A DNA stretch of 64,000 bases, from NCBI RefSeq assembly GCF_036194065.1, contig NZ_CP108096.1, positions 1 through 64,000 on the forward strand, given 5' to 3'. Positions within the stretch are counted from its first letter, which is position 1. Each line of letters opens with the position of its first letter. The notes under the pieces are model-generated. The model was not told the DNA's origin and ran no database searches. It worked only from the letters and a program-made list of their open reading frames with translations. The translations under genes were made by a program, and so were the position numbers. The DNA comes from Streptomyces sp. NBC_00239 (GTDB taxonomy: Bacteria; Actinomycetota; Actinomycetes; Streptomycetales; Streptomycetaceae). Shown here piece after piece: positions 30,781 to 38,333 of this stretch.

Positions 30781-31977
30781 TCACCGTGGTCCTGTGGCCG
30801 AGTTGGACCGGCCGGAGGGGAGCGGCGTCGCAGGACGGGAGTGCGCCGTGGAGTCGAGAGCCCCGGGGAGCGTGAACCGTGGGCTGTCGAGCCAGGCACG
30901 GCACGAGCCGCCGCGGTCAGCGCTCACGCCGAAGCGGTTCCGGCCGGGTCGTCCCTTCCCGTCCCACCAGGACCATGCCTCGCATGCCTCGTCCCATAGG
31001 TGCCGCGGTCCGGACTGCGCGACGCCGTCCGGCTTGTTCCATCTGTCCACGGCCACGGTGGCCCAGGAGCCGTCGGTGCACCAAAGGCGCAGCAGCCGGT
31101 CCCCATCGGCGGCCACGGGGTCCCAGGTGACGCCGGGCACTTGCAGTCCGACCGCCCATCGAGAGGCGCCTGTGGCGAGCAGGGTGCGCGGATCGAGTGC
31201 GGAGGCGGCCCGCTCAGGGTCGTCGGTGACGGCCTGTGCCCAGCTCGGCCGTTGCCCGCGCTCCCACATGAACATCGCGCCACCGTGGAATCGGCCTTCG
31301 GCAACCTGACCGTCTTCGCGGACGGTCAGGCGCAGGAGGCCGGTGTTGGAGAACAGGGTGCCGAACGGCATTACGAGCCGGCCGCCGGGCCGTACCTGTC
31401 CGATCCACGTCCCGGGGATTTCACGAACGGAGAAGCCGACGTGTACCGCGTCGTACGGAGCTGCGTCCGGGTGCCCGAGCGTCGCATCCCCGTGCAGCGC
31501 GGTGACGGGCGGCTGGCAGTCGATCACGCGTGCGCGGACCTGCGCGGCCAGTTCCGGGTCGGATTCCATCGTCACCACGAGGGTGCCGAAGCGAGCCAGG
31601 AGAGCGGCCGTCCAGCCGGTACCGCTGCCCAGGTCCAGGACTCGCGCGCCGGGGGCGGGATCGAGCAGGGCGAGCATGCGGGCGACAGCCTCGGGGGCGG
31701 AGGAGGACGACGACGGTGTCGGTGCCCCGTCGAACGGCGACGGAGTGAGTTGGGTGACGACCTGGGCCTTCGAGCAGACCAGCGCTGCCCACTCCTCGGG
31801 CTCGGTATGCCGGGCCACGGTCCGATAGGCGCGCGGGGTGCCCGGCTCCGGCACGAAGACGTCGTCGGGCACGTAGCGGGCCCGTGGAACGTCTTCGAAT
31901 GCGCTCCGCCAGGGCTGCGACAGCTCTGTTGCCGTCGCGACCTCGTCGACCAGTTCCTTCCAGGCGCCGCCGGTCAC
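30781..31977 (-). CDS. PCMT-like protein methyltransferase, 398 aa
   Basis: GTG 31977 has GAGGAG within the end of the upstream peptide gene. Protein-L-isoaspartate methyltransferase layout: N-terminal helical region with RARYVPDDVFVPE, a segment SKAQVVTQLTPSPFDGAPTPSSSSSAP, SAM-binding motif I VLDLGSGTGWTAALLA, post-I TMESDPE, then DAVHVGF and LVMPFG. It has a C-terminal extension of over 150 residues beyond ordinary PCMT, as in the FxLD/lanthipeptide and imiditide RiPP systems. The gene just upstream encodes a 35-aa acidic peptide, five bases away. Confidence 0.85.
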   Translation of the reverse strand: MTGGAWKELVDEVATATELSQPWRSAFEDVPRARYVPDDVFVPEPGTPRAYRTVARHTEPEEWAALVCSKAQVVTQLTPSPFDGAPTPSSSSSAPEAVARMLALLDPAPGARVLDLGSGTGWTAALLARFGTLVVTMESDPELAAQVRARVIDCQPPVTALHGDATLGHPDAAPYDAVHVGFSVREIPGTWIGQVRPGGRLVMPFGTLFSNTGLLRLTVREDGQVAEGRFHGGAMFMWERGQRPSWAQAVTDDPERAASALDPRTLLATGASRWAVGLQVPGVTWDPVAADGDRLLRLWCTDGSWATVAVDRWNKPDGVAQSGPRHLWDEACEAWSWWDGKGRPGRNRFGVSADRGGSCRAWLDSPRFTLPGALDSTAHSRPATPLPSGRSNSATGPR

Positions 31978-31982
31978 CGCCT

Positions 31983-32090
31983 CTACTCCTCGTCCCCATC
32001 GTCGCTGGGGTCCTCGATCGGCATGCCGCCGAGGTCCTCTTGCTCCTCGTCGGTCAGTGCCCCGTCACTCGCGGCATCTTCGCGCGCCAT
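31983..32090 (-). CDS. Acidic 35-aa peptide, candidate RiPP precursor
   Basis: ATG 32090 has a perfect AAGGGAG five bases upstream. The product is extremely acidic: it starts MAREDAASDGAL, continues with TDEEQEDLGGMPIEDP, and ends with SDDGDEE. It contains two Asp-Gly pairs, the best sites for aspartimide formation. It sits immediately before the PCMT-like gene and the methyltransferase ribosome site lies within its last codons. In imiditides and related RiPPs a PCMT homologue converts an Asp of a small precursor to aspartimide. It lacks the FxLD motif. No protease or transporter gene is adjacent. Confidence 0.65.
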   Translation of the reverse strand: MAREDAASDGALTDEEQEDLGGMPIEDPSDDGDEE

Positions 32091-32361
32091 CCCAACTCCC
32101 TTAGCTCTACTCATCTGTTCTACTCCGGCGGCGTCGCACGGTCAGGCGTTTCGTCCCCCGACCTCCGCCTCTGGCCGCAGGTCGCCGGGGTCGGCTCTGA
32201 AGTCGGGTTGGACGGAGGCCGCTGAGTGGGCGCCGGTGCCTGGCCTCTGTCCACAGGGACCTCGTTCGAGCATCGGTTCGCGGCGGTGAGGAGCCGCGTT
32301 CTGATGCACTCCGCGCCGCCTTGCGGTCAGCGGGGCGCCCCTAAATGAGCAGGAGGCCCTC

Positions 32362-33018
32362 GTGGGCAGGTTCAAGCAGAAGAAGCAGCGTCGCAGCCGG
32401 TTCCAGGTCGATGGCCACCCGGTGGGCCGGTCCGACTTGATGTCCCACATATCGGCGGTGGCGGACACCGTCGACGACCACGGGCGGGTGACGTTCTGGG
32501 ATGATCCCGCTCTTCAACTCGGCCAGGTCGCCCGTGGCTTCGATCTCGAGTCCGGGACGGTGACGGTCGAACCGGGCGGGACCGAGCAGCTGCCGGCGGC
32601 TCTGTTCGAGCCGGAGCGTGCGCTGATGATGGGGATGCCGGGCCAGGCTCCGCGGGAGCAGCAGGCGGAGGTCGCGGTTGAGTTGGGTCTGGGGCGGTTC
32701 GGTCGCGGGTTCGCCGCGCTGCGCTCCGCGCCTGGCTGGACGTTGCACCGGCTGGCGGATGAGCGGCTGGAGCTTCGCAGCCCCAATGGAGAGGCGTTCT
32801 CGCGGATCGCGGTCCCGCTCAATCCCGCCTGGATCTCCGCTGCCGTGTCCACCGGGTTCGTGCTGTGCCTGTATGGGATCCAGCTCGGGGTGCGTACGCC
32901 GCCGGGGATGCCGGCCGAGCGGTACACGGACCAGGAGCGGTTGGAGGAGTTCCGTAGGGGCCGGGGGCTGGGCTACACGGCCGCCGGTCTTGTCCCCTAC
33001 GTGAACAACCGCGGATGA
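32362..33018 (+). CDS. Hypothetical protein, 218 aa
   Basis: GTG start five bases after AGGAGG. A short basic head (GRFKQKKQRRSRFQ) is followed by a helical segment, a domain with VARGFDLESGTVTVEPG, and a C-terminal half that includes PAWISAAVSTGFVLCLYGIQ, a hydrophobic helix, before a Arg/Tyr-rich tail. Not recognised. 32091-32361 upstream has no gene. Confidence 0.7.
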   Translation: MGRFKQKKQRRSRFQVDGHPVGRSDLMSHISAVADTVDDHGRVTFWDDPALQLGQVARGFDLESGTVTVEPGGTEQLPAALFEPERALMMGMPGQAPREQQAEVAVELGLGRFGRGFAALRSAPGWTLHRLADERLELRSPNGEAFSRIAVPLNPAWISAAVSTGFVLCLYGIQLGVRTPPGMPAERYTDQERLEEFRRGRGLGYTAAGLVPYVNNRG

Positions 33019-33062
33019 GTCGTCTCGCCGCCCGTCGGCAGGCCCGGCGGGCGGCGAGCGCT

Positions 33063-33605
33063 CTACGAGTTGGTCATGGCGAGTTCGCCGGCCCAGTGCG
33101 CGAGGGCCTCGAAGTCGTCCAGCGTGAGGCCGACCTCGGGGTCGACGCCGTAGAGCAGCGCGGGTCCGGGGTGATGGCGGCGGACGTAGTCGCGGTCCGC
33201 CTGGAGGATCTGATCATCGACCCATGCGAAGGGGCGGCCTGCGGCGTACCGCACTACGTCGGCCGTCTTGAAATAGGTGCCGTCCGACGGGAACTGCTCG
33301 GGGCTGGTCCAGTTGATGACGGGCAGCGTGGGCAGCCCGATGACCGGACTGATGTGCCGGTTCGCGTCGTCTTCCCAGGTCGTCGCCCAGGCGAGTTCGA
33401 ACGGAAGGTCGAGGAGCTCGGCCCCGTGTTCGGGGTGGAGGCGCACCTTCAGATCGGGGACGTCGTCCGCCAGGAGGTGGGGATGCTGAGCGATCCAGGA
33501 CTGGGGGCGCATGTGGTGGAGGCGGTAGCCGGCCGGGCCGGGAAGCGGGGCCTCGAAGGGGTTGAGAACTCCGTCGATATCGAGGAGCAGAAGGGGGTTA
33601 GTCAA
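33063..33605 (-). CDS. HAD-like hydrolase, 180 aa
   Basis: TTG 33605 is preceded by GGAGAG. The HAD superfamily motifs are visible: motif I LLLLDIDGVLNP (nucleophile Asp and the +2 Asp), a Thr/Ser motif II in LAWATTWEDDAN, a Lys candidate in FKTADVV, and the acidic pair FAWVDDQI. Length is that of a cap-less HAD phosphatase common in actinomycetes. Substrate unknown. Read from GACCC promoter P10, so it belongs to the shared regulon; convergent with the preceding gene. Confidence 0.8.
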   Translation of the reverse strand: MTNPLLLLDIDGVLNPFEAPLPGPAGYRLHHMRPQSWIAQHPHLLADDVPDLKVRLHPEHGAELLDLPFELAWATTWEDDANRHISPVIGLPTLPVINWTSPEQFPSDGTYFKTADVVRYAAGRPFAWVDDQILQADRDYVRRHHPGPALLYGVDPEVGLTLDDFEALAHWAGELAMTNS

Positions 33606-33657
33606 GGGCTCTCCAGGCTCGTGGGCGCGCTCCGGGGCAGCACCAACTCATCCCACT

Positions 33658-33698
33658 AATTTACCCTACGAGGGTAGTTACATCAAGTTTTCAGGGTC
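33658..33698 (-). promoter_or_regulatory. GACCC-box promoter P10
   Basis: GACCC at 33698-33694, -35 TTGATG at 33686-33681, 17-base spacer, -10 TAAATT at 33663-33658. Drives the HAD gene. Confidence 0.75.
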
Positions 33699-33844
33699 AG
33701 TCGTGTATGGTTGAGCACCCTCGCAGGCTCGGCGGCGGCTCAGGGCCGGCAGGCAGGTCCTCGACGAGGTGCCGCCACCAGTGACGGCCGGATCCTTCTC
33801 CGCGCCCCGTGAGGTTCACCCGCAGCACCAGGAGGCTGATCGAC

Positions 33845-34522
33845 TTGCCACGCCCCGGAACCACGGCCGGGAAGCAGCCCGCCCCGCATCCCTACTGGGA
33901 GCAGCACGCTGCTTGCCGCGGGACGGACCCTGAGCTGTTCTATCCGGAGGGCCCGCTGAGCAACGCCCTCATCGAGCAGACCGAGCGCGCCCGCTCGGTC
34001 TGCTCACCGTGCCCGGTACGCCAGCAGTGCCTTGATGCTGCCCTGCTGGCCGAACGCAGGCTCGCGGCGTCGGAACGCTCGGGGATCCGCGGCGGCCTGG
34101 ACGGGCGGGAGCGTTACGCACTCGCCCGCGGGCGCCGGCTGCCGAAGCGGCCTCAGCCGATTCCCGACGATGGCCAGGAGCATGGTGTCCGCCGCACGTA
34201 CAGGAAGGGGTGCCGGTGCTTCGCCTGCACGGCCGCGGAGACCGGGAAGAGGCCGGATCCCCGGCCTGCAGCGCCTTGTGCGACGCCGGTCTCCTCTCGC
34301 GGCCGCTCGCCCCGGCGTGGAGAGCTGGTCATGGGTGCCCCCATCGGGCGCACCGGTCAGAGCTCTCTCACCGAGGAGCGGCCCGAGTGCGGAACGCGCA
34401 GCGGGTACCAGTGGCACGTCAGCAGCGGCCACGTTGCGTGCGAGGCGTGCACGGCTGCCGACCTTGCCGTGGCCTGGCTCCTCCGTGAGGGCGGGTGTGC
34501 CGCCTCCTTGGCGTCGTCGTAG
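33845..34522 (+). CDS. WhiB-like iron-sulphur regulator with extra Cys domain, 225 aa
   Basis: TTG 33845 is nine bases after AGGAGG; GTG 33809 is an alternative without a ribosome site. WhiB signature: C24, C53, C56 and C62 (AACRGTDPELFYPEG ... CSPCPVRQQC), the ligands of the [4Fe-4S] cluster, then GIRGGLDGRERYAL in place of the usual G(V/I)WGG turn. Ordinary WhiB proteins end here (about 80-100 aa). This one goes on with KGCRCFACTAAE and a second WHVSSGHVACEACTAAD, probably metal sites. WhiB7-type proteins act with the principal sigma factor by binding AT-rich DNA next to the -35, which is where the GACCC promoters are AT-rich. Confidence 0.85.
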   Translation: MPRPGTTAGKQPAPHPYWEQHAACRGTDPELFYPEGPLSNALIEQTERARSVCSPCPVRQQCLDAALLAERRLAASERSGIRGGLDGRERYALARGRRLPKRPQPIPDDGQEHGVRRTYRKGCRCFACTAAETGKRPDPRPAAPCATPVSSRGRSPRRGELVMGAPIGRTGQSSLTEERPECGTRSGYQWHVSSGHVACEACTAADLAVAWLLREGGCAASLASS

Positions 34523-34622
34523 GGCGATCGCCATACCGACGCGGCTCCGTCCAGGCGGTGGCGAAGCGGGGCGATCGCCCTCTCGAGCTCGCCTGCGGCT
34601 CTGTCGGACCGACGGGCTCGGG

Positions 34623-35072
34623 TCAGGGCGAGCGGAGTGTGTTCAGGACCGAACTTGCCGTCTTCACGGGCAGCTTCAGCCGCACGTCGGCGGTGTCCGT
34701 GCGGACGGTCAGGTGCTGGCGGGCGTGGCGGGCGCGCTCCGTGTACTTCCCCGGAGTCGGAGTGCGGCCGAGGGAGGTCTCGACCGTGAAGGGGGCGAAG
34801 TAGACCTGTGCGGCGAGACAGATGCGCCGCATGTCGTCATGTGGCAGGCCGGTCACCTCCAGGTGGACGTTCCCGCCGTCGACGGCGGCCGTGATGTCGG
34901 CCCCGGCCGGGCTCGTCGACCGGAGGTGGCGGTAGGGCTCGGGCTTGTCGTGGTCGGGGCGCAGGGTGGGCAGGGCGGCACACAGCAGGGCGGCGGTGCT
35001 GAGGTAGCAGCCGTCGCGGGCCGCGTGCCAGGCGAGCTCGGCGGTTCCCATGGCCCCGGGGCCATAGATCAT
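34623..35072 (-). CDS. Hypothetical protein, 149 aa
   Basis: ATG 35072 with GAGAGG upstream. A helical head (MGTAELAWHAARDGCYLST, then LLCAALPTL) and a beta-rich middle (DITAAVDGGNVHLEVTGLP) ending in an Arg-rich segment. No family recognised. It is 42 bases downstream of the next upstream gene on the same strand and likely cotranscribed with it and with 35403-36169. Confidence 0.7.
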   Translation of the reverse strand: MIYGPGAMGTAELAWHAARDGCYLSTAALLCAALPTLRPDHDKPEPYRHLRSTSPAGADITAAVDGGNVHLEVTGLPHDDMRRICLAAQVYFAPFTVETSLGRTPTPGKYTERARHARQHLTVRTDTADVRLKLPVKTASSVLNTLRSP

Positions 35073-35114
35073 CCATTGCCTCTCGTGGTCGTCAGCAGGG
35101 GGCTTGGCGGGGTC

Positions 35115-35327
35115 TCAGATCTTCTCGACCTCGTCGGCGTCGTCGGTGAGCGTGAGCATCAGGCGCCGGTGAGCGTGTGGCGCGTCCCAGGTCACGCGGA
35201 GCTGGCGCAGCCCCGGGTGCGGGTCCCAGGCGCGGACGGATCCGGTGGCGCCGGCGGGCAGTGGGTCGAACTCGTCGGTGCACCGCAGTACGCGGATGCG
35301 GTCGCCCGCACTGAACTCGGGTTCCAC
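35115..35327 (-). CDS. DUF4314-like small protein, 70 aa
   Basis: GTG 35327 follows AAGGAG at correct spacing. Sequence FSAGDRIRVLRCTDEFDPLP, GATGSVRAWDPH, LRVTWD and RLMLTLTDDADEV matches the small beta-barrel pattern I associate with DUF4314 proteins (AbrB/SH3-like strands with conserved D-x-x-x-L-P and G-A-T-G). Widespread in Streptomyces plasmids and phages; function unknown. Confidence 0.75.
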   Translation of the reverse strand: MEPEFSAGDRIRVLRCTDEFDPLPAGATGSVRAWDPHPGLRQLRVTWDAPHAHRRLMLTLTDDADEVEKI

Positions 35328-35402
35328 GGTTGCTCCTTGATCGTCCGCAGGGTGGTCAATTCGGCGCGGCATGTTGTCCGCCGGTGGGTGTGCCGGCTGC
35401 GT

Positions 35403-35969
35403 TCAGCGGCCTGAGTCGGACCGAGGGCGTGAGCACGCCCAGGCCTCCGCCAGTCGTCGGATGCTGGTCAGGGTGTCCTTCAGTGCGGCGGGTGAGGTGC
35501 CGCCGGGGCCGGTGCTCTCGAGCAGCACCTCCCGCAGGGCGCGTTCGAACCTCTCGTCGGCCTGGTTGCGGGAGGGGCGCTGTGTGACGGTCCCCGGGCG
35601 CGGCCGGTGACACCCGTTGGAGCGGTCCGTGAGTGCTTCGCGCACCAGGGCGTCGGCCACGTTGAGTCCGTGCTGGGCGACGAGACGGTCCCAGATGTTG
35701 GGGAACGGGGCCCCGACGCCCTGCTCGTCGTCGTCCATCAGCGTCCGGACCGTCTCGACCTCGGCTTCCAGGAGGGGCAGGTGAGGCACCGCCGAGCTGA
35801 ACGGGGCGATGACAGCGGATGCGGCGGCCTTCTCCGGGATGGTGGTGAGGCGAGTCAGCGAGGCGTGGATCGCACCGGCTGCCCCCGGGGCGGTGATGGG
35901 ACCGATGCGGGTGACGCCACCGTCCGCCCTCGTGACGATCACTGCGAGCGGTGCGGTGGAGGCAGCCAT
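35403..35969 (-). CDS. Hypothetical protein, 188 aa
   Basis: ATG 35969 is preceded by AGAGGA; GTG 36008 would overlap the upstream gene (GTGA) and is an alternative. An alpha/beta N-terminus (PLAVIVTRADGGVTRIGPI), a helical middle (HLPLLEAEVETVRTLMDDDE, NVADALVREALTDR) and an Arg-rich C-terminal part (RFERALREVLLE ... LTSIRRLAEAW). Unrecognised. Confidence 0.65.
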   Translation of the reverse strand: MAASTAPLAVIVTRADGGVTRIGPITAPGAAGAIHASLTRLTTIPEKAAASAVIAPFSSAVPHLPLLEAEVETVRTLMDDDEQGVGAPFPNIWDRLVAQHGLNVADALVREALTDRSNGCHRPRPGTVTQRPSRNQADERFERALREVLLESTGPGGTSPAALKDTLTSIRRLAEAWACSRPRSDSGR

Positions 35970-36004
35970 CACGTCCTCTGCGGTGCGGGTTGCGTCGGGA
36001 ACGG

Positions 36005-36169
36005 TCACGCGGCGGCCGAGTAGCGGATGGCGGCCTTCTTGGCCGCGTTCCGGTTGCGCTGCCGCTTCGGGCCACTGGCGTGAGTGCCGCTGGCTCCGGA
36101 GCGGCGCAGGTTCTGCGTGGCGATCGCGTGGGCGCGGTTGCGGGTGTAGTCGCTCAGACGGGGGTTCAA
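36005..36169 (-). CDS. Very basic small protein, 54 aa
   Basis: TTG 36169 has AGGAAGGAAG upstream; too short to be noticed easily. The product is rich in Arg, Lys and Asn (HAIATQNLRRSGASG, then KRQRNRNAAKKAAIRYSAA), pI clearly above 11, so it probably binds nucleic acid. The stop overlaps a GTG of the next gene. It is the first gene under P11, so a small RNA/DNA-binding protein is placed directly under the shared promoter. Confidence 0.65.
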   Translation of the reverse strand: MNPRLSDYTRNRAHAIATQNLRRSGASGTHASGPKRQRNRNAAKKAAIRYSAAA

Positions 36170-36210
36170 CGTCTTCCTTCCTGGTCAGCACCTTGACTCC
36201 AACAAGCTCT

Positions 36211-36251
36211 AATGTACCCGCCTCATCACTTCGAATCAAATTAATAGGGTC
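36211..36251 (-). promoter_or_regulatory. GACCC-box promoter P11
   Basis: GACCC at 36251-36247, -35 TTGATT at 36239-36234, 17-base spacer, -10 TACATT at 36216-36211. Drives the minus-strand run 36169 to 34623. Confidence 0.75.
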
Positions 36252-36279
36252 ATCAGCGCAAGCACCTGACACACTGACT

Positions 36280-36320
36280 GACCCTTTTAAATTGACAGAC
36301 ACCCCCTGTTGACGTACTTT
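36280..36320 (+). promoter_or_regulatory. GACCC-box promoter P12
   Basis: GACCC at 36280, -35 TTGACA at 36292-36297, 17-base spacer, -10 TACTTT at 36315-36320. Diverges from P11 28 bases away and drives the RNA ligase gene. Confidence 0.8.
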
Positions 36321-36382
36321 TAAGGCACGTGAGGCGCTGACTCGCCTTCCCACGCCAGGACGCCCGGCCTTTGGAGGATTCT

Positions 36383-37144
36383 GTGATCAATCTCGATGCG
36401 CTCGATCTCAATGCCCTGAACTCGGCGACGAAGTACCCGTCGATCCCAACGTTCCACGAGATCGACCGCGGCACGTTGCTCGACATCACGGTGCCCTTCA
36501 GCGGCGAAGTGGTGCTCACCGAGAAGGTGGACGGCACTAACGCGCGGGTCGCGGTCCTGCCGGACGGCGACTACGTGATCGGCAGCCGGGAGGACCTGCT
36601 CCACGCCCGCGGTGACCGTGTCATCAGCCCGAAGGACAGCATCGTGCCCGCCCTGCGCCCCCTGGCCGACCGTCTGACGCCTCCCGCGACGGGTATCCGC
36701 GTCTACTTCTTCGAGGTCTACGGCGCCAAGCTCACCAAGGCCAGCAAGCAGTACACCGGCAGCCAGGCGGTGGGCTTCCGCCTCTTCGACGTCGCCGCCG
36801 TGGACGCGTCAGTCCTGGAGCGGCCGCGCGCCGAGATCAGCTCATGGCGTGAGAACGGCGGCCAGCAGTTCCTCGCCGAGGGGGATCTCGCCCTCGCTGC
36901 CACGGAGAACCAGATCGAGCTGACGCCGCGTCTGGGCAGCCTTGCGGCGGACCAGGTTCCGAGCGATCTCGCCGGGATGCAGGACTTCCTCGCCACCCGG
37001 CTGCCCCGCACGCGGGTCGCGCTGGACGGTGGCGCCGGTGGCCGTCCGGAAGGGCTCGTGCTGCGCACCACCGACCGGTCCGTGATCGCCAAGGCCCGCG
37101 TCGAGGACTACGCCCGCACCATGCAGCGCCTCGCCGCTCGCTGA
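36383..37144 (+). CDS. RNA ligase (Rnl2/PF09414-like), 253 aa
   Basis: GTG 36383 is five bases after GGAGG. Nucleotidyltransferase motifs: motif I TEKVDGTNAR with catalytic Lys48, motif III YFFEVYG near residue 110, motif IV RPEGLVLRT, motif V SVIAKARVE. The size and KxDGxN form fit RNA ligases of the T4 Rnl2/viral type that join or repair RNA with ATP. In phages such enzymes repair tRNAs cut by host anticodon nucleases. Here it is on an element with tRNA genes and tRNA-like RNAs and is driven by the same promoter as those RNAs, so repair of the element's own RNA is plausible. Confidence 0.85.
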   Translation: MINLDALDLNALNSATKYPSIPTFHEIDRGTLLDITVPFSGEVVLTEKVDGTNARVAVLPDGDYVIGSREDLLHARGDRVISPKDSIVPALRPLADRLTPPATGIRVYFFEVYGAKLTKASKQYTGSQAVGFRLFDVAAVDASVLERPRAEISSWRENGGQQFLAEGDLALAATENQIELTPRLGSLAADQVPSDLAGMQDFLATRLPRTRVALDGGAGGRPEGLVLRTTDRSVIAKARVEDYARTMQRLAAR

Positions 37145-37287
37145 CCCCGGTCCGGGGCGCGGCCGCGCCCCGGCGCCGTACGCCCACTGCGTGTGGCTCC
37201 CCGTGCCCATCGACGTCGTGGCCTTCCCACCCACTACCGCCTCGGCAAACCGAAATGAACAGCACCCGATCACCGAACGAGGAATCC

Positions 37288-37677
37288 GTGACCGAGACCG
37301 CCGCACCTGAGATCAAGGCCCGCAGGGGAGACCTGGTGATCGTGGAACTGCGCCCGTCGTACACAACGGCGTCGTACACCCGCGAGGAGCAGCCCCTGGC
37401 GTACCGGCTTATGGAGGTGACGAACCTCTTCCGAGACGGGCGGATCAAGATGGTGCGCGACGCCCGGAACGAGGGCGGCGGATACGCCCAGCGGCTGGAC
37501 GGGCTGCTGCACTCCACTGGCCGCCGCTGGCTGCTCCCGGTCGCCGGCTGGAACGTCCCGGAGGCGCGGGCCCTCGCGGCGCAGCACGTGTACCCCAACA
37601 GCACTACGCCCCGCGACTTCCTGTCGCTGGAGGACGCGCGCGAGGCTCTGGCCCCGGCCCGTCACAGCAAGCCCTGA
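37288..37677 (+). CDS. Hypothetical protein, 129 aa
   Basis: GTG 37288 follows GAGGA at four bases; ATG 37255 lacks a site. A beta-rich core (RRGDLVIVELRPSYTTASYT, YRLMEVTNLFRDGRIKMV) with a C-terminal helical part. Resembles small conserved Streptomyces proteins with a DLVIVELRPS opening but has no assigned function. Likely same operon as the RNA ligase. Confidence 0.7.
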   Translation: MTETAAPEIKARRGDLVIVELRPSYTTASYTREEQPLAYRLMEVTNLFRDGRIKMVRDARNEGGGYAQRLDGLLHSTGRRWLLPVAGWNVPEARALAAQHVYPNSTTPRDFLSLEDAREALAPARHSKP

Positions 37678-37838
37678 TCCGGTTCACCGCATCACGCCCG
37701 CGGAATCTGCAGCGGGCCCTGGCCCGTCCACGCCGTACCGCACGGTGCTGCGGACGCGGTCCGCTCCGCCCGTGCGACCCCCGCGCTCCGCCGAAAATTC
37801 GTTTCTCCCACTACCCCAACCGACTCAAGGAGTTTGCT

Positions 37839-38333
37839 CTGTCCGGTGATTCGCAGTTGCAGGTCATCATCTACAGCGTCGACGACGCCGAGGTCGATGC
37901 GGTTCTGGCCGCCTTCCACGGCGCAGCGGTGGCGAGCGACTACGGCCTGGGGCGTGTACCCCGACAGCTGGAGCTCGGTTTCGTCTACGGCGCCGGCGAG
38001 GTGGCTGCAGGCTCCGCCCGCATCCTGGCCGATGCCCTCATGAGTAACGCCCCTTCCGCTGCGTTCGTCGTCTGGCAGGACCCCAGCTATCCCGCCAACG
38101 GGGCCTACATCGCCCGCGTTCCGGACGTCGGGGATCTTGAGACCGAGTGCGACGTGCACGGCACGCCAGTGATCTCCCTGCGCAAGGTCATCCCGTTCTT
38201 CACCACCTCCCGGCGTGTGGGCTGGACCCGGACCGAGGACAACGAGGCCGGCCAGATCCGGGAGGCGGCCGACGTGCTCGACGCCCTGGCCGTGTTGGCA
38301 AGGCGCCTGCCGGGTGCCGCGAGGGCCGAGTGA
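37839..38333 (+). CDS. Hypothetical protein with probable CTG start, 164 aa
   Basis: The only in-frame codon at the right distance from AAGGAG (37827-37832) is CTG 37839; TTG 37857 has no ribosome site. The product then begins MSGDSQLQVIIYSVDDAEV. Alpha/beta protein with LELGFVYGAGEVAAG and FVVWQDPSYPANG, perhaps a small sensor-like fold. Stop overlaps the methyltransferase start (GTGA). Family not recognised. Confidence 0.65.
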   Translation: MSGDSQLQVIIYSVDDAEVDAVLAAFHGAAVASDYGLGRVPRQLELGFVYGAGEVAAGSARILADALMSNAPSAAFVVWQDPSYPANGAYIARVPDVGDLETECDVHGTPVISLRKVIPFFTTSRRVGWTRTEDNEAGQIREAADVLDALAVLARRLPGAARAE

